From the NCBI GenBank assembly GCA_035772405.1, contig JAYKKM010000047.1, forward strand, positions 4,141,501 to 4,205,500: 64,000 nucleotides of DNA, written 5' to 3'. The position numbers and the translations under genes are program-made. This document shows, piece by piece, positions 33,221-45,200 of this stretch. The stretch is from Chrysogorgia sp. JL179-B06 (lineage: Eukaryota; Cnidaria; Anthozoa; Scleralcyonacea; Chrysogorgiidae). Under the pieces are notes generated by a model that ran no database searches, had not been told where the DNA came from, and saw nothing but the letters and a program-made list of their open reading frames with translations. Position 1 is the first letter of the stretch. Every line of letters begins with the position of its first letter.

Positions 33221-36200
33221 GAAGTATAAGTGTGCCAAGTTCGAGATAGTTTACTCTAACCATTCTGAAGTAGTTTTTGTGTCACACTTGTTACGTCATA
33301 CAGTAGTTCAAATTACATAAAGCGTTATAACTCAAGAACGCAATAAGATATAAAAGGCATATAAACGCTATTTTTCATTAATTTTAGCATTCTCTCAAAA
33401 ACAATCACAAAATTCATTTCATATACACTTTAACGATCTATGCTCATTCCCACCATGCACAGAAAAAAATTTGCCAATCAAGAATTATACCAAATAATGT
33501 GTTTAGCTGTTTTAGATTATGATCTCCCAATAAAGGCTTCTCTGCTAAAGGCTTCCACTTGTTTCTTTACCACACCAAGATCTGTCAATGTTAGATATTT
33601 TATATCTCCCAATAAAGGCTTCTCGGCTAAAGGCTTCCACTTGTTTCTTTACTACACCAAGATCTGTCAATGTTAGATATTTTATATCTCCCAATAAAGG
33701 CTTCTCGGCTAAAGGCTTCCACTTGTTTCTTTACCACACCAAGATCTGTCAATGTTAGATATTTTATATCTCCCAATAAAGGCTTCTCGGCTAAAGGCTT
33801 TCACTTGTTTCTTTACTACACCAAGATCTGTCAATGTTAGATATTTTATATCTCCCAATAAAGGCTTCTCGGCTAAAGGCTTCCACTTGTTTCTTTACCA
33901 CACTAAGATCTGTCAATGTTAGATATTTTATATCTCCCAATAAAGGCTTCTCGGCTAAAGGCTTCCACTTGTTTCTTTACCACACCAAGATCTGTCAATG
34001 TTAGATATTTTATATCTCCCAATAAAGGCTTCTCGGCTAAAGGCTTCCACTTGTTTCTTTACCACACCAAGATCTGTCAATGTTAGATATTTTATATCTC
34101 CCAATAAAGGCTTCTCGGCTAAAGGCTTCCACTTGTTTCTTTACTACACCAAGATCTGTCAATGTTAGATATTTTATATCTCCCAATAAAGGCTTCTCGG
34201 CTAAAGGCTTCCACTTGTTTCTTTACTACACCAAGATCTGTCAATGTTAGATATTTTATATCTCCCAATAAAGGCTTCTCGGCTAAAGGCTTCCACTTGT
34301 TTCTTTACCACACCAAGATCTGTCAATGTTAGATATTTTATATCTCCCAATAAAGGCTTCTCGGCTAAAGGCTTCCACTTGTTTCTTTACTACACCAAGA
34401 TCTGTCAATGTTAGATATTTTATATCTCCCAATAAAGGCTTCTCGGCTAAAGGCTTCCACTTGTTTCTTTACTACACCAAGATCTGTCAATGTTAGATAT
34501 TTTATATCTCCCAATAAAGGCTTCTCGGCTAAAGGCTTCCACTTGTTTCTTTACCACACCAAGATCTGTCAATGTTAGATATTTTATATCTCCCAATAAA
34601 GGCTTCTCGGCTAAAGGCTTCCACTTGTTTCTTTACCACACCAAGATCTGTCAATGTTAGATATTTTATATCTCCCAATAAAGGCTTCTCGGCTAAAGGC
34701 TTCCACTTGTTTCTTTACCACACCAAGATCTGTCAATGTTAGATATTTTATATCTCCCAATAAAGGCTTCTCGGCTAAAGGCTTCCACTTGTTTCTTTAC
34801 TACACCAAGATCTGTCAATGTTAGATATTTTATATCTCCCAATAAAGGCTTCTCGGCTAAAGGCTTCCACTTGTTTCTTTACCACACCAAGATCTGTCAA
34901 TGTTAGAGATTTTATATCACCCAATAAAGGCTTCTCGGCTAAAGGCTTCCACTTCTTTCTTTACTACACCAAGATCTGTCAATGTTAGATATTTTATATC
35001 TCCCAATAAAGGCTTCTTGGCTAAAGGCTTCCACTTGTTTCTTTACTACACCAAGATCTGTCAATGTTAGATATTTTATATCTCCGAATAAAGGCTTCTC
35101 GACTAAAGGCTTCCACTTGTTTCTTTACTACACCAAGATCTGTCAATGTTAGATATTTTATCTCCCCATCCAAAGTACCTGTATCACGGAACGTTTTAAA
35201 TAAATCATCTGCCCATAGGGACAAGGTGCACCAGGGGCGTAGGAAGCAGGGGGCCGCGGCCCCCCCAATATTATAAAAGGGGGGGCCGGAATAGCTTTCG
35301 GCCCCCCCAATAATAATTGAATTTGAAAGAAAAATTGCAGCAAAAAATTGAATTCGAAAGTAGAAGTTCGAAAACAACATCTTCCTATGTCATAGAAGTA
35401 ATTAAAAATAATAATCACAATATCTTTGCATATTAACCCGAGTGTTTTACTAAACTAAAGTACTAATATTTCTCTAGTTTACGCAGCCCTACTCTAGTAG
35501 GCTTTCAGTCTTTTTTAACTAAGCGGAAGGGCAGAAATCGCGGAATGATTGAGGCTAAAAGGTAGCCGCGGTTGAAAAAAACCGTCCTGAATGTCCATGT
35601 CGGACTCACTGATCATTGCATTAATATATGTTGTCAGTGGTTCCCAGGGGCGGCGTGATTGGGGCCACTGCTCACAGCGGGAGAGCAGGGTGTGTCATTG
35701 TTTGGGGCCTACTTGGGGCCACCACAGTCCAAAATATGAAATTTTATAAACTTCTGAGCTGAAAAATCACTGCTCAGAATGCAGGAAATGCCATTTGCGG
35801 GAATCTAGATATCAAAATTGTTCGGGGGCTCCTCCTAGAAAGCCTCACGCCTACGGTGGTCGGATTAATAGTTATCATGACCACCCATTTGGGACTAGCT
35901 TCGCCACTGACAGGTACAACGAAAATTTTGCTTTGATTGGGCCCCCCCAACTTTAGAAAGCTTCCTACGCCCCTGAGGTGCACATATTAAATGTAAATTC
36001 CCCATTCCACATACTGTAATTTGACTAATCTACTCCCATGCAATCATGAATCATGGTTAGTTACGCAAACATGCTCTGACAAAGGAGAATTTTTCTTTCT
36101 TGAAAAGAAAACAGCCTTTTGGTGTTCCTTTAAACGCATATAAAACTGACGTTTAGTCTTACCATTGTACAGTACTCCTGATCACAGTCATTGCACGGAA

Positions 36201-39200
36201 TGGAGTAAATAGCGTCTTTTCTCTGTTTATTTACAATATGATCGTTAGGTTTTGCAAAAAATATAACAACGTGTCAAGAAAGGTTTTTAAGTTGAAACTG
36301 CAGTACCTAAGATTATTTTAATTGGTCCTGTAATCCCTTGAATATATGGAATAACTACAAAACCCAACCTCGACGTCGAATCCTGCGCCCTCAAATTAGA
36401 GGAAATACACTTTCAAAGAATCGAAATTCAAAAGTTTTCACGGGGAGCATACCCCAGATCCCCCTAATGTACATGTTTATGTTTTAACGAAAAACGTGCG
36501 TGTATAATAATGCTTAGACATAACGATGTTCTTCAGGGTTTATGCATTAAATAGATTAATAATGACTTCATCATCTATTCGGGCAAGTTATGCTCAGCCT
36601 CCCCCCCCCCCCCCCCCCTAAACATTTTTACCCGTACGCCTGTGCAAATAGAAAATGATATATAAAATGGTAATAGATTGATATATTAGTCGAATAAATA
36701 TAATTACATCGATTGGAATATAAGATAGTGAAATACTAGAATGGGCAACAAATAATTTCTCAACGCAGCCAGGTGAGAAATCAGAATATTTTGACGCTAC
36801 TCTGGCTTAAACGTTTCATGACCCAACCTTTTTACTCTCCAATCTAGTGACTTCGTCACGGGTGATTGTTGTAAGGTTAGGATCCCTATTTGTATCCTCA
36901 TAAAGCATATGATGGTAGTAGACCACCGTCATCGCGATTCAATGGGGCGTGAGCGCAATTAATATGCCAAGCCTCCAGACAACGTCTCTGACGGCATAGC
37001 TTCTTGTAATAGTATTATTGTTGGGCTTCACGATAACGAAATTACTAAACTGCAGCGCATCGAAAATGCGGAATTGGTAACAGGCGCGAAGAAGTATGAT
37101 TGTATCACTCCTGTGCTGCAGCGCCTTCATTGGCTACCTGTTAGAGCCAGGATAGATTTTAAGATTCTACTAGCGTACAAAGCTCTTCATAATCAGGCTC
37201 CAGAATCATTACAGAACTTCTAACGCTATTTAATCCTTTACGTCTATTAACTCTTTCCTGACCGGCACAGTCAAAATGGGTCGTAGAAGACCCGCAAAGT
37301 CGTCAATCGAAAAACACGGCACACGGTAACGCAAGATTAAAAATTGAAATTCGACAAGCGCCAGGCACATGATATCCACTCACACGCCAAGTTTGATTTT
37401 AGTTCATAAACAACTCTGCGATTGGTGGCATTTTGAGTTTTCAAAATGCTACGCGGGCGTGCAAGATGGCCTTTTCTAGAAAAATGTAAAATTTTCAACC
37501 TGATTTATGAAAATTAATGCTAATTTATATTAACATAATGTGTTTTTGTTTAGGAAATTTAAAAGCACAAGTAATAGCCGATGTTTTGGGCTTTCAGAAA
37601 ATGTATAGCTTTCGCAACAGTTATGGTTATTTCAAGAGATATCAATAGAACAAAGGGGTGGTTCAATTTTGGAAGTTTTTCAGCCTGTCAGGAAAGAGTT
37701 AAGGCCTACAAACCAATATTTATTATTGATTCCTAAATCGAAAACAAAGAATTACGTGGACAGATCATTTACAGTTTCTTCTGCTAAACTTTGGAATTCT
37801 TTACCGCTAACTAGGAAGTTAGATTCAGTTGCTATAGACATATCTTTTTGAGAAACATTTTTATTAACGAAAAACCTTTCTAAAGATAATTTTAGTTTAT
37901 ATTCACTTAATCTAGAATTCTCTTTACTATGTAAAGCATTGAGACTTGCATTGAGATATTTAATGGTAATTAACACAAAAGCCATACGCAACAGAAACAG
38001 AGCTCAACATTTTGTCACTTAGCATCGTTTCAACCTCCTTATATATCAAAGTCCATAAAACGTCCTTATACTGTTGCTTGGGTTACTGTTCGACCACGTT
38101 GTTACTGTTCCAATTTGTGTTGGCAGGAAGTGGCCCGGTACCAAAATATCAAAAGTATAAAGAAGTGCAACAACTAATGCATGACTGGTTCCGAGGGAAA
38201 CATGATATTTAATTTCCGAGGATCTCGATGTTTCCCGAAGCAAACATCGAGATTCGAGGGAATTAAATATCACTGCTTTCCCGAGGGACCAGTCATTAAG
38301 TGATCTGTTATATAGCAAAAATATTCAAAGCACAACAGAAAAAATATACATTTTTCAACGCAGGAAATTGGGAAGCAAAAGATGATAAGATGACAAGATA
38401 AAAATACTTTTTTGCGATGCTAGTTTATCCAGCAAAATAACGAAAAACATCCCAAAATATTAACAACATTTACGTCGAATACTTAGTCGTGGTTTAGACA
38501 GGTTTGTTGGGTGATAAAATATTTTCAAATGTCTGAACAGTTGTCTTAACATCTTTAAATCATCAATGGTCAAACGAGATTGGAAATTTTACAGTAATTT
38601 TCCTGTCACGCGATCATGCATCACTTGCGCACGAGGGGACATTGCACTATACCCTCTTCGTGACTTTGCCTGAGTTGTTACCCGCTCGTCGACCTTAGTG
38701 GGTAACAAATCAAATATCTAAAACGGTTGGTGTACTGCCGAAATAGTATGTAAGTAGTCTAAAGTTTCGGGCGAAGGCCCTTCGTCAGAGAGTGAAAGAA
38801 AAGAGTTCGGATCGTTCATTTAAAAAGTGTTTCTTCTTTGCTTTCATTAATAGCAGTTTTTCTTCTAGGCACAAATTGTATCGTTTTGATTGTGCTTTAT
38901 ATTGTTAAAGTCTCTGTTTTCCGTCTTAATTTCCAAATGTGTTTTGATAGTTCGGTGTCGTTTGAATATCTCGCGTTTCGGAAAGACTTCGAAGTGCCGA
39001 CATATAACGAAACACCAACTCAATTAGCTAGTGACATTAACTACACCAATGTAATATACCTTAGGAATAGTGGAACCTAATCTGTCAGTTGCCTGAAGAT
39101 CGCATATAGCGTGAAACTCAGAGTAGCAACAGCATTCGACCTCAATATATATATATATATATATATTAGTCAAAATTAACTAACAGTGACATTGTTTTTA

Positions 39201-42200
39201 ACCCATTCTTTACTTTAGGAAGTATTAATTGTGGTGGTATCCCCATGGCAATTGGTGTACAGATGGACATGTGCACTCCTGCACTGACACGATTTGGCAG
39301 TGACGAGTTAAAACGACAGTTCCTGGCTCCTTCTATAGCGGGAGATTTCGTTGGTTGCCTTGGAGTTAGCGAGGTGGGATCTGGCTCAGATGTTGCCAGC
39401 ATTAAGACAACTGCCATCAAAAAAGGAGGTAGAGTAGAGTTGAGTGTTTATAAATAGTTTATAAAAAATGTACTTTTGGTTAACAGATTATTTTTCCTTG
39501 AAGGTTTTTATATCGTTAATAAAACATTTTAATCAGTATTACAAATGAATTTACCGAATATTGACCTCATGTTTTCTCTATGTGTTGATTCGTGCGAGAA
39601 GCAAGTTCTCACACTTGAACGACACGTTACGGACCGCTCACGAAAATAGTCATAATAAACTCTCTTATTATATACCGAGTGTCAAAGTTCCCTTTTTCTA
39701 GTATGTAATTGGTCTAGAGTTTATCACGTGAAAGTGACGAAATTTAGCTGTTTCCCCCGCGACAGCTCATGTTGTCGACCGTCAATTATGAAAAAATCAC
39801 GTGAAATACCACGTGAAAATGCGACCTTTGGGAATGAACTCTCCTTTTTGCATCTTAGAATGTTTGTAGCTTCATTTCTCATGAGTTGCCAGCCCGGTGT
39901 CTCTAAGTTGTCTGGAGTTTTGCCTTGAACTCTTCTGACCCAGTAATCGGTTGCTGTTTCTATTTCCTCCGTGGGGATTGGGCCTCTCTTCTTTTTCAGC
40001 TTCCGCTTCATTGCCAGGCTGTTATTTTTGAATCTCAAAACCCAAGCTGTTACTCGAAGGATTTTCCAGTGTGAATTTCTTTGTAACAGTGAATCCCACT
40101 CGTTTGGTTCATCCTCTTTGACATAAAGGATGGTTTCTTTCAAGGGGTTCCTTTCCTGATAGGCATCTTTAGTGCACACTTGACGTTTGGTTGTTCTGGC
40201 CATTTTACTTTGTTTAATAACCAATCAGAATCTGTGAACCATTCTCCGCTTTCCATTCGATCTATGCTTGCGCCTCTATTTCTCAGATCTGCTATGATTC
40301 CACTCGATTCCGACCTCGCTGGTGACGAATGCCATTTTCCTGACTCTATTCGCCACAAATACTTTCCATGATTTGCCAGGGTTTGACATGTGGTTAACGG
40401 AAGCGATGGGCCATCTCTTCAACGTCGAACATAGATTTTTCGCCATATTAGCCGCCATTTGGCCGCTGACCAACTGTAATCTTGGCATTGAGGTATTCCT
40501 CTTTGAGATTCTAGCTTTTGAAGCAAACCTTTCACCGTCCCAGTGGCGTGTTCGATTACCGCAATTGTTACGGTAGCGCAAGCAAGGTTACTGGCATCCG
40601 CAAAGATGTGAAGATGAACAGCCTTGATCTTCTGTAGGTTACTCGCAACACTTCTGGGTAGTCTCACGTTCCTTAATTGTCTTGTCCATCTGACCCAATC
40701 CCTTTCCAGAGGCTTTGATACTTCGATGTTCCAACCTTCTCATCACAGACTTCTCTAAAGATCCTCTTCCCTTCAGCCATAGTCGGTGAGGCTATTCCAA
40801 GTGGATCGTAGATCTTTCCTAAATGACTCATGATGGATCTCTTTGTGACTGGCATTTCTTCATTAAAGGCTGGTACTTCGATCAACAGCTTGTCTTCCCT
40901 TTTGTCCCACTTTAATCGTACGATCTTTGATGGGTTTGGCATTCCTTCACTCTCTAAGGCTTCTACATTCGATTCCCACTTGTGTAATGGAAGTTTTGCA
41001 CTGTAAAGGAGGAACACCTACGATTCACTAGAGTCCCATTTGGAGCAGAAGCGAGTCCATTCATGTTAGGAGCGACAATACAGCATCACCTTGACCTACA
41101 ACCAGTGGAATTGGAAAACACCGTCCAAGCTTTGAAAGACAAAACATATTTGGAAGTGACCTTTTGGATCGATTTAGAGAAGTTCAAGCGCGAAGCCACA
41201 GAAATCCTAGAGATGTTGAACAAGAATCGAAAGGCGTCACGGTTTTCTTCTTTGATTCCAATTTGTAGGAACGCCTTTTGAACATCAGCTAAAACCAGAC
41301 GGGGAGACATTCTTGCTCTGACCATGATGTCCCGTAGGAGTGGCTGAAGTGATGGACCGGTATGCATGCATTCGTTGACACGTTTTGCAAGCATATGTGG
41401 CTTGGCACTGGCGTGAAAGACTATCCTTACTTTGTGGTTGTGGCTTGTTTCACAACTGGTTTATGTGGCATGTAGAATAACCGTTCCCTCTGGTGCTTTC
41501 TCTATGATCCCTTTTAGCTGATTTTCGATTATTTCTTCATATTCCTTTTTCAAATCTTCATCTCGATTGATGCTTGGTTCCAGGTTATTGTTTGACAGTG
41601 TGCTTCCAGGGATCCATGGGACATTGACTTCATAGCGCCCATCATCAGTCTTTGTTATGTTCTCTTGAAAATCACGGTATACATCCATCTTCAACTCCCA
41701 GTACGTCCAAACTGTATAATCTGCATAATCTGATAATCTCTCGTAGTCAGTTGGTTCCTTTGCAAACATACACTGGTCACTTGGGTAGTCGCCACCATGA
41801 ATTATCCAGCCAAATGTTGTTCCCTCTACGATGGGGTCTTCTGGGTTGCCCTTGTAAATCTCCTCTGTCTTGATCTTGCAGTATGTTTTGTCTCCAAGGA
41901 TCATATGTATTTGGTACTTGCCTTCTGTTGTCATATAGAACCTCTTGTCTTTGGTATATTCATACTTAGCTTCACTTGATTCATGTCTGGTCTTCTTACC
42001 GTGGTGAAGTCTGTCAGCTTTGATCCAGCAAATTCAATCTCTTCATGGGCCTTCCCATCTAAAGATTCGATGGTGACTTCGAATATTGGCATAGACTGTT
42101 TTCTTGTTCCATTGACTGTTATAATTTCTCTTGATTCATGTCTGACAGGGGATCTTGAGTTTCTCGGCTGCTTCTCTTGAAATGAAATTTCTTCCTGATC

Positions 42201-45200
42201 CAGTATCCAGGCATGACCAGAATACCTCCCCCTTTACCTTGACTGGTATTATAGCTGGTAGTGGCTTTTCCTCAGTTGCTGTTGTGTACCCAGTTAGAAT
42301 CATGAAAAACTTGTCATCTTCAAAATTTACCCGTGTAAACGGCGTGTAAAGAAAAATGTTTTGCTAAACAAACTATCATGGCGGGCGTTCATTGGACAGA
42401 CCAAGCAACTTCTTTTGCCTTTTGGAATCGCTTCAAAACCGAGAAAAGCTTATGTGAACATCAAAATAAAGACAAGATATGATTGCTTTATGATAGGAAA
42501 AGATATACAGTAGTGTACAATTATGTAGTACTACCGAAAACAATTTTCCAAAACTTCAACGGTCGGTATCACGTAGTTCTCGCACAAGATTTCTCGCAAA
42601 TCCTTGTGAATGTCTGCGGTTCTCAGTGGACCAGGGGCGAACCATCCACGTTGTTTGCGCCTATAGTTGTTTCTTCATGGTGCATTAATAAAATGGCACC
42701 TAGGCCACATGCTAAAAGCCGTTTTTTTCCTCGACATTGCCGCCATTTATAGAACTCGTTCTTCTGTTGAGCCGCGAAGAAACTTGTCAAGGGAAATAAC
42801 CTGACCAAAATTCATTGTTGAATTGTTCACACGAGCAAATAAAACTTGTCAAGGAAGATTTGTCAAGAAGAAATTGTTGACCATATACACGAGCAAGTTT
42901 AATTGGCAAGAAATTTGTCAAAGAAAACTTGCTAGTGTAAACTAGGCTCAAAATCCGGATTTAGATGAATAAATTATACTCTAGCTGAATTAATCGAATT
43001 TTAAAACGGGCCAATAAGATTATAGAATCAAACAGCTGATCCCAGGGCCATTTTCTCCGACCTTCCACCGTGGAGGCAAAATGCCCTGGGTATGAGGTTG
43101 GGAGTGAAACATGTAATATTATATGTAATATTGTAATGGTGAAATCTGTTGGAGTGTAAGTAGGTAATTTTTCTATGTTTGTCAATTTCAGGCGATTATG
43201 TTATCAATGGGGGAAAGATGTGGACAACGAATGGTCTACAGGCAGACTGGATGTGTCTCTTGGCGAACACGAGTGAAGGTGGCGTACATGAAAACAAGAG
43301 CCTGATTTGTTTACCCTTGGACACGCAAGGGGTGGCTGTTGCCAAAGATATTAGGAAACTGGGTATGCATAGCTCCGACACTGCTCAGTTTTATTTTGAT
43401 GATGTTCGAGTGCCCCAAAAATATCTGATTGGTGAGGAGAACATGGGATTTACCTATCAGATGTTGCAGTTTGTTAATGAGAGAGTGTTTGGCGCTGCAA
43501 CAGGTGAGTACAGGTGTATATTTTCTGATGGTAGAGATTGTATATACATTATACAAGTGTTATTTCTTTTTATTTTATTTTACATTTATTTTGTCTGCAT
43601 TAAAAGCCTCTGCATAAAAAAGCTTCTTTTTAGTGGCGTCTTTATATGCATACTTTACTTTATGCAAAAGGTTTTTTATGCATACTTTTTAAGCCAAATC
43701 TTCTTTTTATGCAAAAGCTTCTTTTTATGCAAAATCTTCTTTTTGTGCAAAAGCTTATTTTCATACAAAATCTCCTTTTCATACAAAATCTCCTTTTTAT
43801 GCAAAATATCTTCTTTTTATGCAAAATCTTCTTTTTATGCAAAATCTTCTTTTTATGCAAAATCTTCTTTTTATGCAAAATCTTCTTTTTATGCAAAATC
43901 TTCTTTTTATGCAAAAGCTTATTTTTATGCAAAATCTTCTTTTTATACAAAAGCTTCTTTTCATGCAAAATCTCCTTTTTATGCAAAATCTTCTTTTATG
44001 CAAAATCTTCTTTTTATGCAAAAGCTTCTTTTTATGCAAAATATTTTTATGCAAAAGCTTCCTTTTATGCAAAGGCATCTTTTTATGCAAAAATCAATGG
44101 TATATTCACTGGGGCCAAATTAAGGGCTGATTACATGAGACCAATACAAACACAGATCGGTACGAGTTCATACCAGAACAAATTTCCATGGCTGGAAGAT
44201 TTTCCGCCAAGACGGTATCCTTTTTTGAAAGTTAGTTTATGTCTCATAACTAATAATAATAGTGGCTTTATTTAAAGTGCATATGCAACGAAATTTTCAA
44301 GTTGGAGAAAATGGCATTAAAGTAAAGTTTGAGATTACTGTTTTCGATTGTGAAAGTTTCAGGGCGAATAATTAAGGAAAGGGTGTTTGTTTAGCGTTTA
44401 AAAATCTGGCTTTTGGCTCAAAAAGTCGAGACATATTTTATTCCACAACTTATGACATCACTAGGATCTACATGAATTCCTTTAGAAAACTAAACTCTCG
44501 TGGGATCGTGTGCACAGGGGTGTGTAAAATGTATTCATAACGAGTTATTTGTTTTAAAATATACATGGTCGAAGTCGTATCCAACTTAGTGGTCTTATGA
44601 GTAATTAAGAATGTACTGTCGATTTTCGACAACTAAAACATGTTCATGAATAGTTCATTTATGAACTTCGATGTTTCTAACCACAAAATGAACGACAAAA
44701 TCCCTTTATTTTCTCTTTATATATAGTATATACGCCATTGCGGTAAGAGTTTAGAAAGCAATCAAAATTTGGGGTCTGGGTCGAGTGATGTCATTAGTTG
44801 AGCAAGTATGCCAACTATTTTAATGATGTCTCAATTTTTAGGGGAAAAGCACAGTCTTCAAACGCTAAATAAACATACTTCCATTTAATTGTTCGTACTA
44901 AACCTTTCACAGTCGAAAGAAGCGATACCAAATATTACTTCAATGTTATTATTTCCAATTTGGAAATTTCGTTGCATAGGCACTTTAAAGAGAGTAGAAC
45001 ATTATAGTGATTACACTAATAAACGTGTTGCCCTCAGTACTTATATAATAAACAATATATGAACTCGTGAATAAATATCGCGCATTTACCATGAAGTAGT
45101 CTATCAAATTAAGCTTTATCAGTGATTCATTGCTTTCCAGTGCTATTGACAATGGACAAGGCAATTCAGGACACGGCTGAGTATTGTCGGCAACGCCAGG

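Noticed and set aside
32863..33229. Tyr/Leu/Ser repeat ORFs
   Set aside because: Translation of TCTA, CTCC and CT microsatellites.
27949..35166. CRISPR array
   Set aside because: The tandem arrays have no spacers of unique sequence between repeats, there are no cas genes, and the DNA is clearly eukaryotic.
42580..42808. Harbinger transposase remnant on the minus strand
   Set aside because: Only a short basic stretch is suggestive; no second motif could be found.
43511..44275. ORFs rich in SFYAK, MQNLL or HKKK continuing exon 3
   Set aside because: The exon ends at a strong GTGAGT donor and the next exon continues in frame; the rest is minisatellite in the intron.
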